DNA of 5,311 nucleotides from QHBQ01 sp038230695 (GTDB lineage Bacteria > Chloroflexota > Chloroflexia > QHBQ01), in the NCBI GenBank assembly GCA_038230695.1, contig JBBRMT010000285.1, positions 1-5,311 on the forward strand, written 5' to 3'. The stretch's first letter is position 1. Every line of letters begins with the position of its first letter. Positions 1 through 5,311 of this stretch are shown here, piece by piece. The notes under the pieces were generated by a model. It did not search any database. It saw only the letters and a program-made list of their open reading frames with translations, and was not told where the DNA came from. A program made the position numbers and the translations under genes.

Positions 1-20
1 ACAACACCCAGATAGGGGGG

Positions 21-410
21 GTGCGTAACACCATCAAGCGGCTAAGTATGCAGGCATCGCGCCGCTCCTCGCTGCCCGACCGCGCCATCGCCGAGAGCGA
101 CCTGGGCGACGTGCAGCCCTGGGGCATCGCCGCACTGCTGGCGATGGGTCTGGGCATCATCGGCTACTCGATTGTACACGCGCTAGGCGATGTGCGTCGC
201 CCCTACCTCAAGGCCGACGATAACGCCAAACTGGCGAAGCAGTACGCCAAAGAGAGCCAGAAGCTGGCGAAGAAGGCGCAGGGCTACGCCAGCAAGGCCA
301 AAGCTGAGGCCAAGCGTCACCACGCCGAGGTGAAGAAGAGTGAAGCCGAAGCCGAGAGAACCAGGGTGCTACGCGAGGTCGAAGCCGAGCGCATCGCCGC
401 GCAAGCCTAA
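21..410 (+). CDS. Small membrane-anchored coiled-coil protein, possibly the C-terminal part of a longer one
   Basis: I do not recognise this protein. Counting from GTG at 21 it has 129 residues. A basic N-terminus is followed by a hydrophobic stretch at about residues 34-55 (PWGIAALLAMGLGIIGYS and on), a likely membrane helix. From about residue 64 to the end it is almost entirely Lys, Ala, Glu, Gln and Arg, with heptad-like spacing typical of a long alpha-helical coiled coil (compare TolA-like stalks; resemblance in composition only). The start is uncertain. The run of G at 15-20 touches the GTG and is too close to act as a normal ribosome site. ATG at 48 (residue 10) is an alternative start without a clear Shine-Dalgarno. 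The frame has no stop back to position 3, so the gene may begin outside the window. Its TAA at 408-410 abuts the first base of a heptamer repeat array, so the repeat may have set the present end. Confidence 0.6.
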   Translation: MRNTIKRLSMQASRRSSLPDRAIAESDLGDVQPWGIAALLAMGLGIIGYSIVHALGDVRRPYLKADDNAKLAKQYAKESQKLAKKAQGYASKAKAEAKRHHAEVKKSEAEAERTRVLREVEAERIAAQA

Positions 411-438
411 TGGTAAATGGTAAATGGTGAATGGTAAA
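411..438 (+). repeat. Heptamer tandem array, left arm (4 x TGGTRAA)
   Basis: Four perfect-register 7-bp units follow one another: TGGTAAA, TGGTAAA, TGGTGAA, TGGTAAA. The array begins at the base right after the TAA stop of the upstream gene. It is complementary to 535-562 at 26 of 28 positions. Short 7-bp tandem repeats between genes are known from cyanobacteria (STRR elements), and I believe similar ones occur in Chloroflexota. The function is unknown. Confidence 0.9.
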
Positions 439-513
439 TGATACGCAGGCAGCAGCTTTTCGCCATTATCCAATTACAGCCTACTCTGGCCTCAGCATCT
501 GTGCTGCAGACCA

Positions 514-569
514 TTCACCGTTCGACATTCACCGTTTACCATTCACCATTCACCATTCACCATTCAAAA
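514..569 (+). repeat. Heptamer tandem array, right arm (8 x TTYACCR-type)
   Basis: Eight 7-bp units in exact register: TTCACCG, TTCGACA, TTCACCG, TTTACCA, three copies of TTCACCA, and a degenerate TTCAAAA. These are the reverse complement of the TGGTRAA units at 411-438, so the two arrays form an inverted repeat around about 96 bp of unique sequence. Units 2 and 8 are the most diverged, as expected for an ageing array. Because 7 is not a multiple of 3, translation of the array gives the rotating HSPFTIHHSPF-type peptide often seen in wrongly extended N-termini. Confidence 0.9.
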
Positions 570-577
570 TTAACCCT

Positions 578-1717
578 ATGTACAACCCACAAAACTACCG
601 CCATCTCTTTCCTATCACTGAGCGTTACGTCTACCTCAACCACGCGGCGATGACTCCGCCCAGCACGGTGGTGAGCGCGGCGATCAACGAATATCTCAGC
701 GACTACGCGCAGCACGGCTCGGCCAGCGACAAGCTGTGGCTGGGCCGCTTCGACGAGGCTCACGCCGAGGTTGCCAGCATCATCAACGCGCAGCCGACCG
801 AAGTGGCCTTCATCCGCAGCGTCAGCGATGGCCTCAGCCTGATCACCAATGGCTTGACCTGGCGGCGCGGCGACAACGTGGTGGGCGTGGACGGCGAGTT
901 TCCCGCCAACGTTTACCCCTGGCTCAATCTGGCGCGGCATGGGGTGGAGACCCGCCTGGTGCCACAGCGCGACAATCGCGTGCTGATGGAGGATATTGCC
1001 GCCGCGATTGACGCGCACACCCGCGTGGTCGCCATCGGCTTCGTCGAGTTCAACACCGGCTTCCGCAACGACCTGGCGGCGATTGGTCGTCTCTGCAACG
1101 AGCGTGGTATCTACTTCGTGGTTGACCCGATGCAGGGGCTGGGCGCAATCCCACTCGATGTCAAGGCGCTGGGTATAGACTTCCTCGCCTGCGGTAGCCA
1201 CAAGTGGCTGATGGGGGTACACGGCGCGGGTATCTTCTACGCCCGTCAGGAGGCGCTGGAGCGGGCAGAGCTATCCACCGCCAACCTTAGCTGGTACAGC
1301 GTGCAGGACAACATGAACTTTGCCTACCGCCCCGCCGATGCCCACCCCAACGCCCTTCGCTTCGACTCGGCCAGCCCAGTGATACTGGAAGTGTGGGCGC
1401 TGGTTGCGGCACAGCGGCTGGTAGCCTCGATTGGCCGCGATCAGATTGCCCGCCATATCCTCGACCTCACCGCCCGCCTGATTGCCGGATTGGAGCAGCT
1501 TGGCTATGAGGTAATCACTCCACACGCCAATGACGACGAGCGCAGCGGTATCGTCTGCTTCAAACCGCGCTCCGATCAAGGCAGCAACACCGAACTAACC
1601 GAGCGACTGCTGGCGCAGGGCATCGTGGTCGCCGCCCGCAGCGGCATAGTGCGCGTCTCGCCACACTTCTACAACACCGAGGGGGAGATTGACCGGCTGC
1701 TGGATGCGCTGAGTTGA
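578..1717 (+). CDS. Class V PLP-dependent aminotransferase (cysteine desulfurase/isopenicillin N epimerase-like)
   Basis: A complete cytosolic fold-type I PLP enzyme of 379 residues, a usual length for this family. Visible landmarks, numbered from ATG 578: YLNHAAMTPPS near residues 19-29 (substrate-side N-terminal motif); RSVSDGLSLI, which carries the PLP-phosphate loop; the GEFPANVYPW stretch; D183 and Q186 in VVDPMQ, expected to hold the pyridine nitrogen and ring; and K209 in GSHKWLMG, the Schiff-base lysine. The end, RVSPHFYNTEGEIDRLL, is typical of the family. The C-terminal loop that carries the catalytic Cys in SufS/NifS enzymes reads VVAARSGIVRVS and has no Cys, so a true cysteine desulfurase is unlikely. 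An epimerase-, lyase- or other aminotransferase-like activity fits better, and the substrate cannot be read from sequence. ATG at 578 is preferred over the in-frame ATG at 431, because residues between them come from the heptamer arrays. There is no clear Shine-Dalgarno before 578 (sequence aaaattaaccct), so it may be leaderless or weakly translated. Confidence 0.93.
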   Translation: MYNPQNYRHLFPITERYVYLNHAAMTPPSTVVSAAINEYLSDYAQHGSASDKLWLGRFDEAHAEVASIINAQPTEVAFIRSVSDGLSLITNGLTWRRGDNVVGVDGEFPANVYPWLNLARHGVETRLVPQRDNRVLMEDIAAAIDAHTRVVAIGFVEFNTGFRNDLAAIGRLCNERGIYFVVDPMQGLGAIPLDVKALGIDFLACGSHKWLMGVHGAGIFYARQEALERAELSTANLSWYSVQDNMNFAYRPADAHPNALRFDSASPVILEVWALVAAQRLVASIGRDQIARHILDLTARLIAGLEQLGYEVITPHANDDERSGIVCFKPRSDQGSNTELTERLLAQGIVVAARSGIVRVSPHFYNTEGEIDRLLDALS

Positions 1718-1887
1718 GTAAACTTACGACTTCCGCACTTTTGCCGTGGGATTGGAAGGCCGCAGTCAGTGGGATGCTCGATGTAGTGGGCTTCGGCTCA
1801 ACCGTGCTGGAGGTAATCAACCAGTTCGTGATGGGTCTGAAAGCTGGCACTAGTGTAGCCTCACCGTTGATGGAAAGGCTGCTTTAG
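1714..1887 (+). CDS. Possible small ORF, 57 residues, translationally coupled to the aminotransferase
   Basis: An open frame starts at TTG 1714 and overlaps the aminotransferase stop as TTGA, the usual geometry for translational coupling. It runs 57 codons to TAG at 1885-1887. The peptide begins MSKLTTSALLPWDWKAAV and continues with a Gly/Val-rich, mildly hydrophobic segment (GMLDVVGFGSTVLEVINQ) and a short end (PLMERLL). Codon third positions are G or C in about 34 of 53 codons inspected, compatible with real coding. It has no strong ribosome site; an internal ATG at 1774 would leave 37 residues. I recognise no family. It could be a genuine small protein, the remnant of a larger gene, or chance, as 57 codons is short in DNA of this composition. 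Confidence 0.35.
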   Translation: MSKLTTSALLPWDWKAAVSGMLDVVGFGSTVLEVINQFVMGLKAGTSVASPLMERLL

Positions 1888-1895
1888 AATATTTT

Positions 1896-1945
1896 TGCTA
1901 AGATGTTGTTAAAGTTTTGTTAAGGTTTTGTTAAGGCCATTGTAA
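1896..1945 (+). promoter_or_regulatory. Direct-repeat operator, 11-bp period, Pho-box-like
   Basis: TGCTAA at 1896, TGTTAA at 1907, TGTTAA at 1918 and TGTTAA at 1929 are spaced exactly 11 bp apart, and a weaker TTGTAA falls in phase at 1940. Read on the other strand the units are TTAACA with 5-bp spacers, the arrangement known for Bacillus PhoP sites. The 11-bp period is general for PhoB/OmpR-family response regulators, which bind head-to-tail on one face of the helix. The site lies directly upstream of, and partly over, the promoter -35 region of the SLH gene. Binding by a PhoB/PhoP-type regulator is inference; none is encoded in the window. Confidence 0.6.
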
Positions 1946-1968
1946 ATTACGGACCCTTATGGTATTAT
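1940..1968 (+). promoter_or_regulatory. Sigma-70-type promoter of the SLH gene/lipoprotein unit
   Basis: TTGTAA (1940-1945, 4 of 6 matches to TTGACA) is separated by exactly 17 bp from TATTAT (1963-1968, 5 of 6 matches to TATAAT). Transcription would start near 1974-1977, leaving a leader of about 50 nt before ATG 2029. The -35 coincides with the weakest unit of the 11-bp operator, a geometry consistent with activation by a bound response regulator. Confidence 0.55.
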
Positions 1969-2028
1969 TGCACTCGTAGCCATTATGATAACGAGAGCAA
2001 CAATTCACTTCCACAAGAGGAGACAGCC

Positions 2029-3397
2029 ATGAGGATACAGCGTAATTCCACCCCCCCGTCTATTGTCAGTAGTATCAATCCTTGTCCTGGCAATCTCCGG
2101 CCCGGCAACGCAAGCCGCTGATACAGCCACCTCCAACCCACCCCCGCTCGTTCCTCATTCCCAGCCTGACAGAATCCCCCCAGGCGGTTGTTCTCACCAA
2201 GTCGGCTTCTCGGACGTACACTCTGGCGATTACTACTACGAGCCCGTTATTTACATGGCTTGCAAGGGATACATTAGGGGCTATAACGATGGCTCTTTCC
2301 GCCCTGCCAATCCAGTATTTCGGAGTGAGTATACCAGTATGCTCGATAGCTCATTCCATTAGTCCTACCCAGCCCAGAATCCTAATCCCCCTAGCTTCAC
2401 CGATATCAGTGGCAATACATTCCAAAATAGCATTGAAGTGGCGTTTGCTAAACAGGTCATCGCTGGTTACACCCCAGCCCAATGTAGCGCGGTGGGGGCA
2501 ACCTATCCCTGCTTCCGGCCCAGCGACAGCATTACCCGCGCTCAGATGGCTGTTTTGATTGCCCAGGCAGCTGCTTTCAACGATAACCCCTCTGGCAATC
2601 AGCGGTTTACTGACATAGCAGTTAGCCACTGGGCATATCGTGCCATCGAGCAAGGCGTAATCGAAGGAGCGCTTACCGGCTTCAACCAGTATGGTCCTTG
2701 CATTGATTACTCCAGAGGTCCGTGCTACTACTCTCCCAACGCCAATGCCCTACGCGGACAAATCGCCTATGGCCTCTTTGCGGCATCTGGCGGCTCTTAC
2801 AACGGGATGTTCACCCATGCTACGCTCTACCCCGGCTCGGATAACTGGAGCTATCTTTTCAACGATGGCTTCTTCCACACGAACGATCCGCTTATCCCTG
2901 GCGGCCATATGTATGGCTACAATGCTGGAAGCAATCAGAGCATTGAAGTTAGCGCAAAGGGTGTGCAGTGGGACTACGACGGCTGGAACTGGCTGGTGCA
3001 AAACACTGGTGGAACACCCTACGTGCCAGCGATTGTATTCCATTCCTTCCTTTCAGATGGGCGGACCTGCGGTAACGGTAGCTGGAACTATGGCTATGCT
3101 ACGTGGCCTCACTACGACGGCTTTGCTTGGCGTAGCGGCAGTTGTGGAGTTGGCGCGAGCTACAGCGAGATACGCATCTTTGCTGATGCCCCATGGTATA
3201 ACTATATATCTCAGGAAACCCCATACGATGTATATGCTACCTGGTTCCCTAGTGGGGGTACCTCTGGCTCTCTTCGCCAAATCAACGTTGACAACTATCG
3301 GATGAATCCAGACAGGAGCATAGGGGATGATGTACAAAACCGGGACTTCATGAGTAAGTTCTGGTTCGATGATAACTTCATCTACTGGACACCCTAG
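2029..3397 (+). pseudogene. SLH-domain exported surface protein, disrupted by a C7 frameshift and an in-frame TAG
   Basis: ATG 2029 has a strong Shine-Dalgarno (AAGAGGAG, 2015-2022, 6-nt spacing). Read as is, it stops after 30 codons at 2119-2121. Removing one C from the C7 run at 2051-2057 joins a basic start (MRIQRNSTPR) to a hydrophobic core (LLSVVSILVLAISG) and a cleavage-like PATQA|AD: a complete signal peptide. The same frame continues to TAG at 3395-3397 with one internal TAG at 2360-2362. The repaired gene would have 455 codons. Three S-layer homology repeats are visible, beginning FSDV (2207), FTDI (2396) and FTDI (2606), with GYNDGSFRPANP and CFRPSDSITRAQM as landmarks; they would anchor the protein to the cell wall. 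The rest, about 200 residues rich in Trp, Tyr, Gly and Asn, matches nothing I recognise. After the internal stop the frame stays open for 344 codons, so damage is recent, switchable or partly artefactual. GC content is lower than in the flanking genes. Confidence 0.82.
2051..2057 (+). repeat. C7 homopolymer within the signal-peptide coding region
   Basis: Seven consecutive C residues lie eight codons into the SLH gene. C6 would keep the signal peptide in frame; C7 does not. Such tracts slip during replication and are also a common source of sequencing error. Confidence 0.9.
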
Positions 3398-3468
3398 CAA
3401 ACAAGCAACCTGCGTTACTTCAACCTAATGCCCACACATGGATTTAGAAACAACGAGAGGAGAACATC

Positions 3469-4491
3469 ATGAAAGTACCATTTCTTGCACGTGTGCCACT
3501 AGCAGGTGCCGTGCTGATAGCGGTAGTTATAGTTCTATCGTCGCTAGCTGGCTGCAATACAGCACCATCTGATGTCCAAACCCAACCAGCACAGGTTCAG
3601 CCCCCGACCACGGTAATAGGACAAACCTCAACACAGCAATCTGACGGCACCTCTGTTGCATCCAAGCCCTCACAGATTGTGCATCAGGCCAACTTCGGAG
3701 CGTGGAGCTACACTGCCTACAAAGATGGCTCTGGCGTACCCGCTTATTTTGGCGGTATCGTTATCAACTACGGCGATGTTGAAGCCCACGTGAAATTCGA
3801 TACCAACTCTGTAGCGGGGGTGAGTAGCTACATTGCGGCCAGTAACCAACAACTGCCGCAGGTGGCGGCGAGGGGTGGGCTGGCTGAGGTTTGGGTTAGC
3901 TTCCGCAACTTTGTGCCACTGGACCAGTTCCGCGCTTGGTCGAAGAAGTACGATATGACTGTAGCTGTCTCTTACATGGGTCTAGATGGCGGGCCAGTGG
4001 CAGGCCAGGATTTTTGGCAGTGTCCATACTCCGACGACCCCAGCCATACTTACGTTAGCAGCAAGCCAGGCCTACCTAAAATCTACTGCCCATATCGGTA
4101 CTTGGGCAATGACCCGCAGGGTGCGGCAAGTGAGAAGGCTGATCCACTGCCTCAGTCCAACCTCAATAACGCGCTTAAGTTCTTCAACGACTCGAATAAA
4201 ACGGCGACCACAATCAAGGGTGTGTTTTTCATCCGCGTTTGGGTTGATGCCAGCCAGTTGCCCGCGCTTGCTGCTGACCCTCAGGTGGCTGTCGCCGATG
4301 TAATCCCCGACGTAGTGCGCCATGATCTAGCTGCTGCTGGGGTGGCAAATGCCGACAGGATAGATGTGGAGACGAACAAGCTCTTCTTCACTATGGAGGG
4401 GCTGGGTATGCTGGGCAATATTGACCCTAAACCAACCCCTGCGCCGCCAACTCCCTCGCTTCCTACGCCAGCGCCTACTCCGGGTGGGTAA
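3469..4491 (+). CDS. Lipoprotein of unknown function with Pro/Thr-rich tail
   Basis: This gene encodes 340 residues. The start ATG 3469 is well supported by GAGAGGAGA just upstream, almost the same ribosome site as the SLH gene. Residues 1-28 form a lipoprotein signal peptide with lipobox LAGC; Cys29 would be lipidated, placing the protein on the outer face of the cytoplasmic membrane. Residues 30-65 are a Gln/Thr/Ser/Pro-rich linker. A globular part follows (about 66-318) with segments such as EVWVSFRNFVPLDQFRAW and GVFFIRVWVDASQLPALA, and it ends in a 22-residue Pro/Thr tail (DPKPTPAPPTPSLPTPAPTP and on). The two quoted segments faintly recall the alternating strand and helix pattern of extracytoplasmic anti-sigma C-terminal domains; this is a weak impression, not an assignment. 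The gene lies 71 bp after the SLH gene with no convincing promoter or terminator between, so it is probably co-transcribed from 1940-1968. It is intact, unlike its neighbour. Confidence 0.88.
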   Translation: MKVPFLARVPLAGAVLIAVVIVLSSLAGCNTAPSDVQTQPAQVQPPTTVIGQTSTQQSDGTSVASKPSQIVHQANFGAWSYTAYKDGSGVPAYFGGIVINYGDVEAHVKFDTNSVAGVSSYIAASNQQLPQVAARGGLAEVWVSFRNFVPLDQFRAWSKKYDMTVAVSYMGLDGGPVAGQDFWQCPYSDDPSHTYVSSKPGLPKIYCPYRYLGNDPQGAASEKADPLPQSNLNNALKFFNDSNKTATTIKGVFFIRVWVDASQLPALAADPQVAVADVIPDVVRHDLAAAGVANADRIDVETNKLFFTMEGLGMLGNIDPKPTPAPPTPSLPTPAPTPGG

Positions 4492-5311
4492 GCTGACAGC
4501 TTGCCAGGTGCTTGGATACACAAGAAGCATCCCCATCGCACCTGCGGTGGGGTTGCTTTCGTATTGCGGGTTGCGCGAGATTCACCCTCACCCCAACCCT
4601 CTCCCTGGAAGGGAGAGGGGCAAGTTCAAAATCGGAAGGGCGCGAGGATAAGTCCAAAATCCCCAGCAGTTCATCCAGCGCGTTGATCAGCAAGCAGTCG
4701 GGGCGGGGGATGGCGGGGTCGGCGTAGTGCTTCCAACGGTCGAGCAGGATGCCCTCGATGCCCGCACCGCGTGCGCCCAGCACGTCGGATAGATAGTTGT
4801 CGCCCACCATCACCACCTGCTCTGGCGGGACATTGGCGCGACCCAAAGCCAGGTTGAATAGCGCCGCACTCGGCTTGCTCAGGCCCACCGCCGCCGAGGC
4901 GATGATGAAGTCGCAGTGATCCGCCACCCCCAGAGGCCCCATAATGCGACCCGCCAGCCGCGCCCCCCAGTCGGAAATGATGCCGATGTGGTAGCCGCGC
5001 CGCTTCAGCGCGTCCAGCGTGTCCATCACTTCGGGGTATAGCTGCCAGCCCAGGTGGGTGTTGTAAAGTTCGTAGATCGCTTCCAGCGCCAGCGCCACCT
5101 TATCGGCGGGCAGGTCGGATGCGCCATATTCAAGCAGGTGGGTGTAGTAGCTATCCCAGAACTTGTGTACCTTCGCCTCTGAGGCCCAGATGTCGGCATC
5201 GGCTTGCAGTGCGGTGTTGAACAGGCCACCCGCCTCGTGCATAGCGGCAGTCATTAGCGCGGGGTCGGCATTTATGCCATGCAGCGCGGCAATCTCCGCG
5301 ATCTGCCCTGG
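4475..5311 (-). CDS. HAD-superfamily hydrolase (subfamily IA, phosphatase-like), N-terminus beyond window, C-terminus extended through repeat
   Basis: The minus-strand frame is open to the right edge. The ATG at 5254 is internal, since 19 sensible codons precede it (PGQIAEIAALHGINADPAL). The visible 278 residues include a helical cap region (HKFWDSYYTHLLEYG to YELYNTHLGW), then HAD motif II (Ser at 4973-4975 in GIISDWG), motif III (Lys at 4874-4876 in GLSKPSAALF) and motif IV (GDNYLSD, 4784-4804, with both metal-binding Asp). Motif I, the nucleophile DxD, must lie outside the window. The layout is that of HAD-IA phosphatases acting on small phosphorylated molecules; the substrate cannot be told. 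The domain should end near 4649 (ELLGILDL). The last 57 codons have no HAD character: they run through the palindromic repeat and the terminator-like hairpin to TAG at 4475-4477, overlapping the lipoprotein gene by 17 bp tail to tail. Confidence 0.88.
   Translation of the reverse strand, partial: PGQIAEIAALHGINADPALMTAAMHEAGGLFNTALQADADIWASEAKVHKFWDSYYTHLLEYGASDLPADKVALALEAIYELYNTHLGWQLYPEVMDTLDALKRRGYHIGIISDWGARLAGRIMGPLGVADHCDFIIASAAVGLSKPSAALFNLALGRANVPPEQVVMVGDNYLSDVLGARGAGIEGILLDRWKHYADPAIPRPDCLLINALDELLGILDLSSRPSDFELAPLPSRERVGVRVNLAQPAIRKQPHRRCDGDASCVSKHLASCQLTHPE
4525..4558. terminator. Strong hairpin between convergent genes, probable bidirectional terminator
   Basis: Bases 4525-4539 pair with 4544-4558: 14 pairs including one G-T, one T-T mismatch, and a loop of ACCT. 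Only a few T follow on the plus strand (TTTCGT), so it is not a textbook intrinsic terminator. Its place 33 bp after the lipoprotein stop suggests it ends that transcript. The hairpin lies inside the C-terminal extension of the minus-strand HAD reading frame, so on that strand it would act before the stop codon is transcribed. Confidence 0.6.
4582..4620. repeat. Dispersed palindromic repeat (CACCCTCACCCC ... GGGAGAGGGG type)
   Basis: CCCTCTCCC at 4597-4605 and GGGAGAGGG at 4611-4619 form a 9-bp perfect stem (10 with T4606-A4610), preceded by CACCCTCACCCCAA. This is a familiar REP/MITE-like intergenic repeat that occurs in many copies in assorted bacterial genomes. Here it is read through by the HAD frame on the minus strand, producing the tell-tale peptide LAPLPSRERVGVRV. 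Confidence 0.8.

Noticed and set aside
411..569. Possible CRISPR array
   Set aside because: Units are 7 bp, contiguous, without spacers and in inverted orientation; no cas genes nearby.
557..1222. 221-codon open frame on the minus strand
   Set aside because: It lies wholly opposite the aminotransferase, whose motifs are unmistakable. The antisense peptide has His/Val/Ala-rich shadow composition and no recognisable domain.
1560..1850. 96-codon minus-strand open frame covering the gap after the aminotransferase
   Set aside because: Half of it is antisense to the aminotransferase end, and composition is Arg/Ser/Pro-rich like other shadows; the plus-strand 1714 frame is the better candidate.
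1855..1882. Hairpin GTAGCC/GGCTGC followed by a T-containing stretch as a terminator after the aminotransferase
   Set aside because: Only six pairs, one of them G-T, with a 16-nt loop, and the T run is eight or more bases downstream; too weak to call.
1973..1995. CTCGT/ACGAG stem in the SLH gene leader as a riboswitch or operator
   Set aside because: Five pairs with a 13-nt loop are expected by chance; no known leader element is matched.
2438..3397. Separate gene starting at GTG 2438
   Set aside because: The start lies in the middle of SLH repeat 2, has no ribosome site, and the same frame carries conserved SLH sequence upstream; it is the surviving part of the interrupted gene.
3398..3468. 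Own promoter for the lipoprotein gene
   Set aside because: No convincing -35/-10 pair is visible in the 71-bp gap; only the ribosome site stands out.

Overview
The window reads as a piece of a fairly GC-rich bacterial chromosome. The best guess is a member of the Chloroflexota (filamentous Chloroflexus/Roseiflexus-like relatives). The grounds are an N-terminal triple SLH-repeat secreted protein, a lipobox lipoprotein with a Pro/Thr tail, and heptameric TGGTRAA/TTYACCA repeat arrays and CCCTCTCCC-loop-GGGAGAGGG palindromes between genes. This placement is inference; there is no rRNA or other marker gene here.

Layout, left to right. (1) Positions 1-410: a short Lys/Ala/Glu-rich protein with one membrane segment and a coiled coil; its frame is open to the left edge. 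(2) Positions 411-569: two 7-bp repeat arrays facing each other, able to fold into a long hairpin. (3) Positions 578-1717: an intact class V PLP-dependent aminotransferase. An in-frame ATG at 431 would add 49 residues that are only translated repeat DNA. (4) Positions 1714-1887: a possible 57-residue small ORF overlapping the aminotransferase stop by TTGA. (5) Positions 1896-1968: a compact control region with TGTTAA repeated every 11 bp next to a -35/-10 promoter. (6) Positions 2029-3397: an SLH-domain exported protein broken twice in this copy, by a C7 tract inside the signal peptide that shifts the frame and by an in-frame TAG in the SLH region. (7) Positions 3469-4491: a lipoprotein of unknown function. 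(8) Positions 4525-4558: a strong hairpin, probably a terminator serving both converging genes. (9) Positions 4475-5311, minus strand: a HAD-family hydrolase whose beginning lies beyond the right edge and whose C-terminus runs through a palindromic repeat and on into the end of the lipoprotein gene.

The SLH protein and the lipoprotein look like one unit: same strand, 71 bp apart, near-identical strong Shine-Dalgarno sequences, a lower GC content than the flanking genes, and one visible promoter in front of both. The repeated 11-bp sites resemble those bound by PhoB/OmpR-type response regulators, so a cell-envelope pair under two-component control, possibly phosphate control, is the working hypothesis. 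The aminotransferase and the HAD hydrolase have no evident functional link to this pair.
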